A stretch of 64,000 bases of DNA from Salirhabdus sp. Marseille-P4669 (GCF_900240405.1 NZ_OEQK01000005.1:230703-294702); one strand, 5' to 3'. Positions 16,825-25,467 are shown, counted from the first letter of the stretch. Notes: a model not told the origin generated them from the letters alone. Program-made: numbers and translations.

Positions 16825-18960
16825 CTATTTTATGACAATTGCATCTTCTTCCACAACGACGTGAAGTTTCTCTACACTTTCTTCTTCTAAAAGAATATCT
16901 GCTATCTTATCCTCTAATTGCTCTTGAATGACACGACGTAAAGGTCGTGCACCAAATGCAGGATGATAGCCTAGTTCAATTAGTTTATTTTTAGCTTCTT
17001 CATCAATATCCAATTCGATTCCTTGCTTTATTACTTGAGTATGAAGTTCTACTAGCATCAAGTCTAGGATTTTGATAAGGTTTTCCTTACTTAACTCATT
17101 AAACTCAATAATTGAGTCAAAGCGGTTTAAGAATTCTGGTTTAAAATAGGATCCTAACGATTCTAGAATAGATGATTCTTTTTCCATATCGTTTGCGACA
17201 GATGTAAAACCTACTTTAATTGGTTTTTTATCTGTAATTCCTGCGTTACTGGTCATGATGATAATACTATCTTTGAAGCTAACAGTTCGCCCTTGACTAT
17301 CGGTTAACCTTCCATCTTCAAGGATTTGCAAGAACATATGTTGTACATCTGGATGTGCTTTCTCAATCTCATCTAATAGAATGATACTGTAAGGATTACG
17401 TCTTACTTGTTCTGTTAATTGACCAGCTTCATAATGTCCTACATATCCTGGAGGAGAGCCGATTAATTTAGAAACAGAATGCTTTTCCATATATTCACTC
17501 ATATCTAAGCGAATCATTGCATCTCGTGTTCCGAACATTTCTTCTGCTAGAGACTTCGTTAACTCTGTTTTACCAACTCCTGTTGGACCTACAAATAAGA
17601 ATGATCCAATTGGACGGTCCTGTGATTTCAGACCTGCACGACTTCTGCGCATTGCCTTCGCAACTTTTCTTACTGCTTCATCTTGCCCGATTACTTTACT
17701 TTGTAGGTTTTGTTCAAGGTTTTTCATTTTTGCCTTGTCATTTTCCTGAAGTTTACCAACTGGTATCCCAGTTTTCGCTTCAATTAATTGAAGAATAAAG
17801 TTTTCGTCTACAATACCTTTTTCTTCCCTACCAGCATGAAGTTGTTTTTCCAATTCTAGTTCTTTGTCACGAAGGCTTGCTGCATCTTCATATCGTTCTT
17901 CCTTCGTTGCATTTTCCTTTAAAAGTCGTATTTCGGTTAATTTCTTCTGAATTTCGTTTTTTTCTGTTCCAACAGATAAGAGGTTTGCTTTTGAACCCGC
18001 CTCATCTAACAAATCAATCGCTTTGTCTGGCAAAAAGCGATCTTGAATGTATCGATGTGATAATGTTACACAAGCATGAATGGCATCATCTGTAAACTGA
18101 ACTTTATGATAATCCTCGTACTTCAATTTTAAACCATTCAAAATTTCAAGTGACTCTTTAAGAGATGGCTCTTTTACCATCACAGGCTGAAATCGACGTT
18201 CTAATGCTGCGTCTTTTTCAATTTGTCGATATTCTTTTAATGTGGTTGCACCAATCACTTGAAGCTCACCTCTTGCCAGTGCAGGCTTCAATATATTTCC
18301 AGCATCCATTGACCCTTCCGCAGCACCAGCACCAACCAATTGATGGATTTCATCAACGAATAAGATGACATTTTCTCTTGATTGAAGTTCTTGGATAATA
18401 TTCTTAAGTCTTTCTTCAAAAGAGCCTCTAATTCCAGTACCAGCTGTTAAAGATGCAACATCCATTACATATAACTCTTTATTTAACAGCTTAGCTGGAA
18501 CTTCTCCTTGTATAATTTTTAAAGCTAGTCCTTCTGCAATAGCTGTTTTACCAACACCCGGCTCACCGATTAATACAGGATTATTTTTGTTTCTTCTATT
18601 TAAAATCTCTATAACTCGTTCTACTTCCTTATCTCGTCCAATAACTGGATCAATAGCCCCTGCTCTTGCTTGATCTGTGACATTTCGTCCAAATTGGTCG
18701 AGTACACCATTTTGTTCTTGTCCAGTATTTGATTTTAGATTTTGATTGTAATTCATCGATGAGGAAGGATTGGATCCCATTCCTTTAAATAATTCATCAA
18801 TTGGAAAACCAAACGGACTATGAAACCCAGAAGGCTGTTTATGCTTCGCCTGCTGATTCTTGAAACATGCATGACACATATTTAGATGCGACTTTTCTCC
18901 ATTAACATGTGTAAACATTTGTACAGTTGCTTGATTTTGTTTACAAATTTGACATAACAT
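16825..18960 (-). CDS. clpE: ATP-dependent Clp protease ATP-binding subunit ClpE
   Basis: The 711-residue protein has an N-terminal zinc finger (Cys3, Cys6, Cys29, Cys32), which defines ClpE and sets it apart from ClpC. Two AAA+ modules follow, with Walker A at 132-139 ('GEPGVGKT') and 458-465 ('GPTGVGKT'), and a UVR-type coiled coil lies between them at about 345-376. It unfolds proteins for ClpP and helps release heat-shock repression by CtsR. The start has AGGAGG seven bases upstream. Two CtsR operators and a sigma-A promoter precede it. Length and motifs are normal; it is monocistronic. Confidence 0.97.
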   Translation of the reverse strand: MLCQICKQNQATVQMFTHVNGEKSHLNMCHACFKNQQAKHKQPSGFHSPFGFPIDELFKGMGSNPSSSMNYNQNLKSNTGQEQNGVLDQFGRNVTDQARAGAIDPVIGRDKEVERVIEILNRRNKNNPVLIGEPGVGKTAIAEGLALKIIQGEVPAKLLNKELYVMDVASLTAGTGIRGSFEERLKNIIQELQSRENVILFVDEIHQLVGAGAAEGSMDAGNILKPALARGELQVIGATTLKEYRQIEKDAALERRFQPVMVKEPSLKESLEILNGLKLKYEDYHKVQFTDDAIHACVTLSHRYIQDRFLPDKAIDLLDEAGSKANLLSVGTEKNEIQKKLTEIRLLKENATKEERYEDAASLRDKELELEKQLHAGREEKGIVDENFILQLIEAKTGIPVGKLQENDKAKMKNLEQNLQSKVIGQDEAVRKVAKAMRRSRAGLKSQDRPIGSFLFVGPTGVGKTELTKSLAEEMFGTRDAMIRLDMSEYMEKHSVSKLIGSPPGYVGHYEAGQLTEQVRRNPYSIILLDEIEKAHPDVQHMFLQILEDGRLTDSQGRTVSFKDSIIIMTSNAGITDKKPIKVGFTSVANDMEKESSILESLGSYFKPEFLNRFDSIIEFNELSKENLIKILDLMLVELHTQVIKQGIELDIDEEAKNKLIELGYHPAFGARPLRRVIQEQLEDKIADILLEEESVEKLHVVVEEDAIVIK

Positions 18961-19002
18961 AAGATAACCTCCTGTATGATTAGCATATATTTTACTATTT
19001 AA

Positions 19003-19025
19003 TTTGACTTTGACTTTCTTTGACC
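19003..19025 (-). promoter_or_regulatory. CtsR operator, downstream copy
   Basis: On the minus strand the site reads GGTCAAAGAAAGTCAAAGTCAAA: two (A/G)GTCAAA heptads with a three-base spacer plus a third overlapping copy. It lies between the -10 box and the clpE start. Confidence 0.85.
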
Positions 19026-19038
19026 TTCGAATGATTAT

Positions 19039-19067
19039 ATTATACTTTGACCTTTTTTGACTTTCAA
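19039..19067 (-). promoter_or_regulatory. Sigma-A promoter of clpE
   Basis: On the minus strand TTGAAA (19062-19067) and TATAAT (19039-19044) are separated by 17 bases. A CtsR operator fills the spacer. Confidence 0.85.
19046..19062 (-). promoter_or_regulatory. CtsR operator, promoter-spacer copy
   Basis: AGTCAAA-AAA-GGTCAAA on the minus strand is a consensus CtsR heptad pair, positioned to block RNA polymerase directly. Confidence 0.9.
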
Positions 19068-19176
19068 GTCCTTTGCTTCATTAATTCGTTATCCTAAAAA
19101 ATATTAATAATGTTCTATGCATTTTCTAATAAAACTGTTACGATAAATGCATCATCATGGTAAAGGGGTATTACGA

Positions 19177-19815
19177 TTGACTTGGGAAATTTTTAATATA
19201 ATCGGAACAATTGCTTTTGCAATTAGTGGTGCAATCGTTGCGATGGAAGAAGAATACGATATTTTAGGAGTATATATATTAGGACTTGCAACTGCATTTG
19301 GTGGTGGAGCAATCCGAAATCTTTTAATAGGGATTCCTGTTTCGGCTCTTTGGGATCAAGGGCTATTATTTTTGCTTGCTATCATTATTATAACCCTTGT
19401 ATTTTCTTTCCCACTTGGAGCTTTAAAGCACTGGAAAAGGTGGGGAACCTTTACCGATGCAATAGGCTTGTCGGCTTTTGCTATTCAAGGATCTCTATAT
19501 GCAACTAGTATGAATCATCCTATAAGCGCGATTATCATTGCAGCTTTATTAACTGGAAGTGGCGGTGGTGTCATCCGTGATTTATTAGCAGGAAGAAAAC
19601 CAGCATTATTAACCGGGGATATATACGGTGTTTGGGCAATGCTGGCCGGTCTTGCCATTGGTTTAGGCTTTATTAATGAAACGTGGGGTTTATATTTGGT
19701 ATTTGTGGCAGTAATTCTATTACGGATGTTAACAGTCCAATATAATTGGCACCTCCCTTATCGTTCCTTGAAAGAAGATCGTTCGTCTTCTTTTAGTCAA
19801 AATAGTGGAATGTAA
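19177..19815 (+). CDS. TRIC cation channel / UPF0126 membrane protein
   Basis: The 212-residue protein has seven membrane segments in two repeats. Each repeat carries the family's glycine-rich kink: 'AFGGGAIRNLLIG' in the first and 'GSGGGVIRDLLAG' in the second. This is the bacterial TRIC (trimeric intracellular cation channel) fold, formerly UPF0126. The physiological ion in bacteria is uncertain, and some members transport glycine. TTG at 19177 has AAAGGGG eight bases upstream and gives the usual 'MTWEIFNIIGTIAFAISGA' start; ATG at 19147 lies before the ribosome site. A shared terminator follows. Confidence 0.9.
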   Translation: MTWEIFNIIGTIAFAISGAIVAMEEEYDILGVYILGLATAFGGGAIRNLLIGIPVSALWDQGLLFLLAIIIITLVFSFPLGALKHWKRWGTFTDAIGLSAFAIQGSLYATSMNHPISAIIIAALLTGSGGGVIRDLLAGRKPALLTGDIYGVWAMLAGLAIGLGFINETWGLYLVFVAVILLRMLTVQYNWHLPYRSLKEDRSSSFSQNSGM

Positions 19816-19850
19816 AAACGCTAACCCTACTTGTTAGGATTAGCGTTTTA
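19816..19850. terminator. Bidirectional terminator
   Basis: AAAACGCTAACCCT and AGGATTAGCGTTTT form a stem with one wobble pair, serving the converging genes on either side. Confidence 0.85.
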
Positions 19851-19851
19851 T

Positions 19852-20487
19852 TTATCTTTCTTTAATATCAAAGGAAATTACCCGGTCTGTGTTTGGATTA
19901 TAAATGACATTACCTTGAACGCGAATTTGACCATCATCTGGGGATTCTAATACAAATTCATATGTTTCTTGTGTCTGATTTGCTGAAATGCTTTTTTTCT
20001 CTACTTGTTTATAATCTGTTATGTTGTAACTTGGATATGCAACTTGTGTAACCTCTAATAAATATTTCCCCCACTTTTCTTCTTCTAGCTCAGGGGATGA
20101 TAATATTTCAATATTTATCACACCTACTTCCGGTCTTGCACCGAGTGCTTCAAATGCTCTTTTGTGTAAGTTTAAACGATTAGCTGGATATCCTCTTACT
20201 TTGTCTACTACGGTAACAATAACTTCTCTAGGACCTAATGACGTATAATGTCTTACTTTAATTGTTTGACCGCAAGTAAATGGAGACTGCTCCCCTACTG
20301 CAACGGTCATATATTGATTTTCCGACCAAGGAATTCCACAGTTTGTAACTTGTCCTCCATCTGTCCAGGTAGCTTGCCCACGAACTGGTCGTTGACGATG
20401 ATAATAATGATTGGAATATGGTAAATAAGCTTCATGAGAATTCCAATAATAATTCTCACGATACCAATTAGGATTGTAATAATACAT
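19852..20487 (-). CDS. Double-psi beta-barrel protein with DUF3889 tail and Tyr-rich N-terminus
   Basis: The 211-residue protein starts with about 35 residues very rich in Tyr, Asn and His and has no signal peptide. A double-psi beta-barrel (RlpA/expansin-like) domain follows at about 40-130: 'GQVTNCGIPWSENQYMTVA', 'FTCGQTIKVRHY', and 'YPANRLNLHKRAFEALG' with the Asp of 'VVDKVRG'. Residues from about 145 look like DUF3889 ('PSYNITDYKQVEKKS'). A Tyr-rich start without secretion signal is common in spore coat proteins, so a spore surface role is possible but unproven. ATG follows AGAGGAGG at seven bases. Confidence 0.75.
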   Translation of the reverse strand: MYYYNPNWYRENYYWNSHEAYLPYSNHYYHRQRPVRGQATWTDGGQVTNCGIPWSENQYMTVAVGEQSPFTCGQTIKVRHYTSLGPREVIVTVVDKVRGYPANRLNLHKRAFEALGARPEVGVINIEILSSPELEEEKWGKYLLEVTQVAYPSYNITDYKQVEKKSISANQTQETYEFVLESPDDGQIRVQGNVIYNPNTDRVISFDIKER

Positions 20488-20682
20488 AGTAAGACCTCCT
20501 CTTTTCCTATAATGCAGTTTATGAGAAGACGTGGTTGTATGGTGACTAGAAAAGAAAATTACTTTTCATTTAAATTACAAATTCTGTTACTTTTATGGTT
20601 ATTAGAGAATAAAAAGGGAGTCTAATTAAATAATAAAATTAAGCAATCCTATTTGAAGTAAATTAGCAAAGGATCGAAAAAC

Positions 20683-21141
20683 GTGGACAAAAAAGAAGCT
20701 ATCTTTTGGAGCATCGCGCTTCCCGGATTTGGACAATTGTTAAATGGTCGATATATAAAAGGTATACTCTTTATTTTTTTGGAGTTTTTAGTAAATGTAC
20801 AGTCCCATTTTAATCTTGCAATTATGGCAAGTTTCCAGGGTGAAATAGCAAGAGCATTTCAAGTAATTGATTACCAATGGCTCATGTTTTACCCGTGTTT
20901 GTACTTTTTTGCAATGTATGATGCGTTTCGAGACGCAGATATAATAAAAGATCGTTACATATTTCTTCCATTTGTTTTCTGTGCTTATTTTGTAACAGTA
21001 GGATTAATGATATCTCCTAAAGTTACTTTTTTCGGGTTATCTTTAGGACCGGTGTTTTTACCTATGTCTTTCGTTATTCCTGGTTTGATTGTAGGGTTTA
21101 CGATTCGGAGAATTTTTTTGGCTACACAACGAGAAACTTAA
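20683..21141 (+). CDS. TM2-like multi-pass membrane protein
   Basis: The 152-residue protein begins 'WSIALPGFGQLLNGRYIKG', the TM2-type hairpin of small bacterial membrane proteins, and has about four membrane segments. No catalytic motif is visible and the function is unknown. The start is GTG, with AAAGGA nine bases upstream. Its stop lies in the loop of a 12-bp perfect inverted repeat, and it converges on the TraB gene. Confidence 0.7.
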   Translation: MDKKEAIFWSIALPGFGQLLNGRYIKGILFIFLEFLVNVQSHFNLAIMASFQGEIARAFQVIDYQWLMFYPCLYFFAMYDAFRDADIIKDRYIFLPFVFCAYFVTVGLMISPKVTFFGLSLGPVFLPMSFVIPGLIVGFTIRRIFLATQRET

Positions 21142-21159
21142 GTCGCAGTGTAGCCAAAA
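21116..21159. repeat. 12-bp inverted repeat around the stop of the TM2-like gene
   Basis: TTTTGGCTACAC (21116-21127) and its perfect complement (21148-21159) flank a 20-base loop holding the stop codon. Neither strand has a U tract after the stem, so it is not a classical terminator but may stabilise converging transcripts. Confidence 0.7.
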
Positions 21160-21167
21160 TTTGTTGT

Positions 21168-22337
21168 TTAGAAGTTTTCTAAAAATACTCGAATGATATC
21201 TGCTCCACCAATAAATGTTCCTAATGAACTACCCAAGTTAGCAAAGACAACAACAAGTAATATTCGTGTTACTTTGTTTTGCCAGAAGCCCTTCACTGTT
21301 AATACATCATCGGATAGCTTTTCGAAATCACTAACATTTGGTCGATGAAAATAGGCTTGTACAAAACCAGCGAACCATCCAGCAGCTGTAATCGGATCTA
21401 ACGATGTAATAGGAGCTGCTATAAACGCTGTAAGAATCGTTAGTGGGTGGGCAAATGCTAATGCAACACCGATAGCAGACAAAGATCCATTCCATAAGAT
21501 CCAGCTTAAGGTCTGATCCATTGCCGCAGATGGATTTGCATTAAACGTTAAGAAAATTAAGGTTAAAATGACTATTGGTATCGTCCAAGCAATTACTTTT
21601 GGCCATTTAGACTTAGGTGGTCGCGCATTCAACTTCTTTAAGTCGTGCTCTTTCTTTATTTCTTTTGTAATACCAGGAACATGAGCTGCTCCGAGAACTG
21701 CAACTATTTTATCCCCTTCAGCCTCTTTAATCTTTTGACTTAAGTATTGATCACGCTCGTCAATTAATGGTGTTTTTAATTTAGGGAAATTCTCTGTAAA
21801 ATCATCCAGCATAGAATCCAACATATCTTGCGTTTTTAATTTTTCAAGCTCTTGTTCCGAAATTTCTTCACGACTAAATATACTATAAATAATTTGAGTG
21901 AGAAGCTTCATCTTCCCCCAAAAACCTACATTACTCCATATTCGAGCAAAGGTAATTTGTATGTTACGATCGGCTAAAACAAGATTTGCACCAACATCTT
22001 TAGCAGATTCAATACCTTGGATCATTTCTTGCCCAGCATTGATTCCAAATTGATTTGCCATTCTTTTTTGAAATGAAGATATAGCTAAGTTAATTAATAA
22101 CAGAGTTGCCTTTTTTTCCTTTATCACTTTAAAAATATCTTTTTCTTGCCACTTTGAACCTTCTGTAATCGACTGATACCGCTGTTCATCCAACTCAATG
22201 CATACGGAATCAGGTTTTTCTGCTTCAATAATTTCTTTTACCTGTTCAGCGCTTTGCTTTGACACATGTGCTGTACCGATAAGTATGTATTCTTTTCCAT
22301 CAAGCTGTAATCTTGTTATATTTTCATTTTCAGACAT
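21168..22337 (-). CDS. TraB/PrgY family membrane protein
   Basis: The 389-residue protein has an N-terminal TraB domain. The first motif is 'LIGTAHVSKQSA' (His24), then Glu48 in 'VCIELDEQRY', and the third is 'VAVLGAAHVPGI' (His219). A C-terminal membrane part of about four segments begins near residue 248 and includes 'APITSLDPITAAGWFAG'. In enterococci the relative PrgY/TraB limits pheromone activity, and a metalloprotease role has been proposed from the His and Glu motifs; in Bacillus the role is unknown. The ATG at 22337 is favoured because AAGGATGG lies about five bases upstream; an in-frame ATG at 22346 overlaps it. Confidence 0.88.
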   Translation of the reverse strand: MSENENITRLQLDGKEYILIGTAHVSKQSAEQVKEIIEAEKPDSVCIELDEQRYQSITEGSKWQEKDIFKVIKEKKATLLLINLAISSFQKRMANQFGINAGQEMIQGIESAKDVGANLVLADRNIQITFARIWSNVGFWGKMKLLTQIIYSIFSREEISEQELEKLKTQDMLDSMLDDFTENFPKLKTPLIDERDQYLSQKIKEAEGDKIVAVLGAAHVPGITKEIKKEHDLKKLNARPPKSKWPKVIAWTIPIVILTLIFLTFNANPSAAMDQTLSWILWNGSLSAIGVALAFAHPLTILTAFIAAPITSLDPITAAGWFAGFVQAYFHRPNVSDFEKLSDDVLTVKGFWQNKVTRILLVVVFANLGSSLGTFIGGADIIRVFLENF

Positions 22338-22399
22338 AGCTACCATCCTTAATCTTTGTCAATATCCACTTCTTTTATAATAAACTAGATGACTTAAAA

Positions 22400-22693
22400 T
22401 TAGAATGAACTTTTATTAATTTCCCGTTTATACGCATCGATAAATTGCTCTGGTGTCGATTTTATTTTATAGGAATAGACTCCTTTACTTGTATGCAAAT
22501 ACAAAAATCCAACATCTCGCCCAATCATCCGATAGGAAATATCAAACACTTTCTGAATAGGAAATTCTCGATATTGAGAACAAATCTTGTCCTTATATAA
22601 AATCAATTCACGCTCTTCTTCAATATCTTTTTGTTCTGTGCTGCTCACATGTCTTTGTACCTTATAGTAAGGATGTGTAGCTAAAACTTGCAT
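22400..22693 (-). CDS. Small PH-domain-like protein
   Basis: The 97-residue protein has a beta-rich pattern 'ELILYKDKICSQYREFPIQKVFDISYR' followed by 'GFLYLHTSKGVYSYKIKSTPEQFIDAYK', reminiscent of bacterial PH-like domains. I cannot name a family with confidence. The ATG at 22693 sits six bases after GGAGG; an earlier frame start at 22726 has no site. It lies upstream of the TraB gene on the same strand. Confidence 0.6.
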   Translation of the reverse strand: MQVLATHPYYKVQRHVSSTEQKDIEEERELILYKDKICSQYREFPIQKVFDISYRMIGRDVGFLYLHTSKGVYSYKIKSTPEQFIDAYKREINKSSF

Positions 22694-22965
22694 GTAATAC
22701 CTCCAAAACTTATGGCATCTTTTCATTCTTAACTTTAGACTTCATCTGGCTATAATGCAACTTGAAAGAAGTTATAACATTTAGTGAGGACGATCATGAT
22801 GTACTCTAATTTCACCTACCTTTTCCCATAATTTAATGCCTCTAATATTACCATTATAGTTCGCTCTAAACGTTATCAATTCCTTTTAAAATGTATGAGC
22901 AAGTCTTTTTGAGCAATACTTTGTCTATGATAAACTAAATACATATTATTGAATGAGGTGTTTAC

Positions 22966-23703
22966 ATGAACATACAGGTTTGGTCCGATTTTGTTTGTCC
23001 CTTTTGTTATATTGGTAAAAGAAGATTAGAGCTTGCTCTTGAACAACTTCCTTTTAAAGATGACGTTGAAGTAGAGTTTAAAAGCTTTGAATTAGATCCT
23101 AATGCTTCTTTCTATTCTGGAAAAAGTATTCATGAAGCTCTTGCATCAAAGTATGGAATGAGTGTAGAGCGTGCGAAGGAAATGAACAAAGGCGTGGGTG
23201 AGCAAGCTGCATCTGTTGGTCTAACATACAATTTCGATGAGATGAAACCAACTAATACCTTTACTGCCCATCGGCTAGCAAAATTTGCGAAAGATAAAGG
23301 CAGTGAAGTTGAGAAAAAAATGACCGAAAAACTGCTCTATGCTTATTTTACAGAATCTCGGTTAATTAGTGATGAGGAAACACTCGCTGATATTGCCGAA
23401 GAAGTAGGATTAAATAGACAAGAGGCATTAGAAGTGATAAAAGATACGAACAAGTATGCAAATGAAGTGCGTATAGACGAGAGTGTCGCACAGCAATATG
23501 GTATAACTGGTGTTCCTTTCTTTATTATCAATCAAAAATACGCGATTTCAGGTGCTCAACCATTAGAGACATTTACTTCTGCACTTCAAAAGGTTTGGGA
23601 AGAAGAACACCCTAAACCTACATTTCAAGATTTATCAACGAATACGGATGCTATTTGTACGGATGATGGTTGTACAATACCAAATCAAAAGGATAGTAAA
23701 TAA
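22966..23703 (+). CDS. DsbA-family FrnE-like disulfide oxidoreductase
   Basis: The 245-residue protein carries the redox motif Cys11-Pro-Phe-Cys14 ('SDFVCPFCYIGKRRLE') in a thioredoxin fold with a helical insertion, and the cis-Pro loop 'YGITGVPFFIIN' near residue 183. There is no signal peptide, so it is a cytoplasmic FrnE-like member. Such proteins act in thiol redox homeostasis and 2-hydroxychromene isomerase-like reactions. Two further cysteines near the C-terminus ('AICTDDGCTIP') form a second C-x4-C pair. ATG follows GAGGTG. It converges on the TGA-containing redoxin gene. Confidence 0.88.
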   Translation: MNIQVWSDFVCPFCYIGKRRLELALEQLPFKDDVEVEFKSFELDPNASFYSGKSIHEALASKYGMSVERAKEMNKGVGEQAASVGLTYNFDEMKPTNTFTAHRLAKFAKDKGSEVEKKMTEKLLYAYFTESRLISDEETLADIAEEVGLNRQEALEVIKDTNKYANEVRIDESVAQQYGITGVPFFIINQKYAISGAQPLETFTSALQKVWEEEHPKPTFQDLSTNTDAICTDDGCTIPNQKDSK

Positions 23704-23708
23704 AAACT

Positions 23709-23736
23709 GTGGGCGGTTTTTTCCGCTCCTTTTTAT
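23709..23736 (+). terminator. Weak terminator after the FrnE-like gene
   Basis: A short GGCGG/CCGCT stem is followed by five T on the plus strand. Confidence 0.45.
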
Positions 23737-23740
23737 TATT

Positions 23741-23774
23741 CAAAAACAAGGCACCCCGTTAAAGGTGCCTTGTT
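23741..23774 (-). terminator. Terminator of the redoxin gene
   Basis: AACAAGGCACC and its perfect complement form the stem; the preceding A run at 23742-23746 gives the U tract on the minus strand. Confidence 0.85.
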
Positions 23775-23781
23775 ACAATTG

Positions 23782-24294
23782 TTATTCTATACTGTTGTAT
23801 TCTTCCTCAATCAACTTTATGGTTTCATCCAATTCAATGCCCCAATGGTCATTTCTTTTTTGAAAAATAGTATTCCCATTCTCATCCATTAATGCATAGC
23901 CACGATATGCAATGTCCCCATTACGCATACCAATTGGATCGATAATCTCCAATTCAGGATCTGATACAAAAGGTAAGCTCTTTCCATATAACCTTTTGAG
24001 TTCCTCATATAAAAGCTTTTGTTCTTCAGGGCTGTCCGCACTTATAATATAAGTGTCAACATCCATATTTAATGACTCTAATTTATCTAGATTTTCGTGC
24101 AACTTAACTAGTTGCTGTTGACAAGTACCTCAGGTGTAAGTAGTAATAAAGAAAAATAGAGTAGGTTTATCACCAGGAAAAGTAACATCTACGTTATCCT
24201 GATTTTTTAAAACCACCTTATCTACATCTCCTTGTCCACAAGCAACTAGAAATAACGTGATGATTAATGAAAAAACGGTAAGCTTTTTTTTCAT
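23782..24294 (-). CDS. Redoxin lipoprotein with in-frame TGA at the first CxxC position (probable selenoprotein)
   Basis: Reading from ATG 24294 gives a 170-residue protein with one internal TGA at codon 55. The N-terminus is a lipoprotein signal with the lipobox ending at Cys19 ('LFLVACGQG'). The thioredoxin-like strand 'KPTLFFFITTYT' leads into TGA-Gly-Thr-Cys58, so the UGA stands exactly where the first active-site cysteine is expected, giving U-x-x-C. The rest of the fold ('VDTYIISADSPEEQ', 'LPFVSDPELEIID', 'YRGYALMDENGN') is intact to the terminator. A stem-loop lies 19 bases after the UGA. AAAGGA precedes the ATG by seven bases. It follows the dioxygenase gene by two bases. If UGA is not read, only 54 residues are made. 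Confidence 0.75.
24100..24116 (-). promoter_or_regulatory. SECIS-like hairpin after the in-frame UGA
   Basis: On the minus strand GCAACU-AGUUA-AGUUGC forms a six-base-pair stem with a five-base loop whose second base is G. The loop starts 20 bases after the UGA. These features match the usual description of bacterial SECIS elements (short stem, G near the 5' side of the apical loop, loop about 16-37 bases from UGA). Confidence 0.55.
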
Positions 24295-24296
24295 AG

Positions 24297-25292
24297 TTAG
24301 TTCCTTTCTTCATTATATTCCTTTTCAAAGTTAATAGTGCTTCGAACCGTATCAATAGGTCTTACAAGCTTTTCTATTTGTTCTCGTTTAGGCTCTAGGA
24401 ATGGTGGTAACGCTAGCTTTTCCCCAAGTGTTTCATAAGGTTCATCTCCCATAAAACCTGGCCCATCTGTTGCAAATTCGAACAAAATTTGTGGAGCAAC
24501 ATTTGCATATAAAGATTCAAAATAGAAACGATTCACATAGCCTGAGGTACGGAAACCGAAATTAGCCATACGTGTTATCCACGCTTCTAATTCTTCACGA
24601 TCTTCCACTCTAAAAGCAGCGTGATGCACAGTACCAAAGCCTTGTCGTGCTGGTGGTAAAACAACGTTATGTTCTACAATAACTCGAGCACCATTACCTC
24701 CTTCTCCAACTTCAAACAAATAAGTAGATCCATCTTTTGCAATTTGTTTAAATTGCAACACCTTTTCCATTACTTCCTTGAAATAGTCAAACTGTTGAAT
24801 TCTCACTACAATAGGACCCAATCCAGTAATTGCAAATTCTAAAGGAATCGGACCTTTTTGCCAAGGTGTACCTGAGGGAACCCCATTCTGACCTTCATCT
24901 GATATCAATTGATATTGTTGTTCATCAAAGTCTACAAAGGATAATGTTTGCACCCCGAATTGTTCTTGGATTCCCGTATGTTTTACATCTAGTCGATTGA
25001 ATCGCTCCACCCAGTATTTTAAAGCCTCGTTCGTTGGTACACGAAACGATGTTTTATAAATTTCATTTGTTCCATGAACTCCCTTTGGTATCCCTGGGAA
25101 ATCAAAAAAGGTCATATCTGTACCTGCACTGCCCTTATCATCTGCAAAAAATAAATGATACGTTTGAATATCATCTTGATTCACTGTCTTTTTAACTAAG
25201 CGCATTCCAAGAATATAGGTAAAAAACTCATAATTCTTTTCTGCACTACTCGTTATTGCTGTAACATGGTGCATTCCTTTTAATCCATTCAT
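24297..25292 (-). CDS. Ring-cleaving dioxygenase, VOC superfamily (MhqO/MhqE-like)
   Basis: The 331-residue protein consists of two glyoxalase/VOC modules. The first starts 'GMHHVTAITSSAEKNYEFF' (metal-ligand His) and the second holds 'FGTVHHAAFRVEDREELEAW' (second His), with the acidic ligand in 'QILFEFATDGPGF'. It matches the dioxygenases of the MhqR regulon in Bacillus (MhqA, MhqE, MhqO), which help detoxify quinones and aromatic electrophiles. ATG lies six bases after GGAGG. The redoxin lipoprotein gene starts two bases after its stop, and an MhqR-like palindrome lies upstream, so both genes are probably induced together. Confidence 0.88.
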   Translation of the reverse strand: MNGLKGMHHVTAITSSAEKNYEFFTYILGMRLVKKTVNQDDIQTYHLFFADDKGSAGTDMTFFDFPGIPKGVHGTNEIYKTSFRVPTNEALKYWVERFNRLDVKHTGIQEQFGVQTLSFVDFDEQQYQLISDEGQNGVPSGTPWQKGPIPLEFAITGLGPIVVRIQQFDYFKEVMEKVLQFKQIAKDGSTYLFEVGEGGNGARVIVEHNVVLPPARQGFGTVHHAAFRVEDREELEAWITRMANFGFRTSGYVNRFYFESLYANVAPQILFEFATDGPGFMGDEPYETLGEKLALPPFLEPKREQIEKLVRPIDTVRSTINFEKEYNEERN

Positions 25293-25375
25293 AATAGTCC
25301 TCCATATTGTTTACGTATTATCTATATTTTTGCTTACTTTTTGATAATTAATCGAGTAAAAATACTTCTATTTTA

Positions 25376-25397
25376 ATTATCTCTAATTAAAGATAAT
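25376..25397 (-). promoter_or_regulatory. Possible MhqR-type operator
   Basis: ATTATCT and AGATAAT flank an eight-base centre. The core TATCTCTAATTAAAGATA closely resembles the MhqR operator (TATCTCGAATTCGAGATA, from memory) and lies about 85 bases upstream of the dioxygenase start. Confidence 0.5.
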
Positions 25398-25467
25398 ATA
25401 TCATGAATGTGGATAGAATGCAAAATTGCAGCATATAACTTTAACATTTATATGTAATTCCATTTCC

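Noticed and set aside
21116..21159. Bidirectional terminator between the TM2-like and TraB genes
   Set aside because: The stem is perfect, but neither strand has a U tract after it, so I list it only as an inverted repeat.
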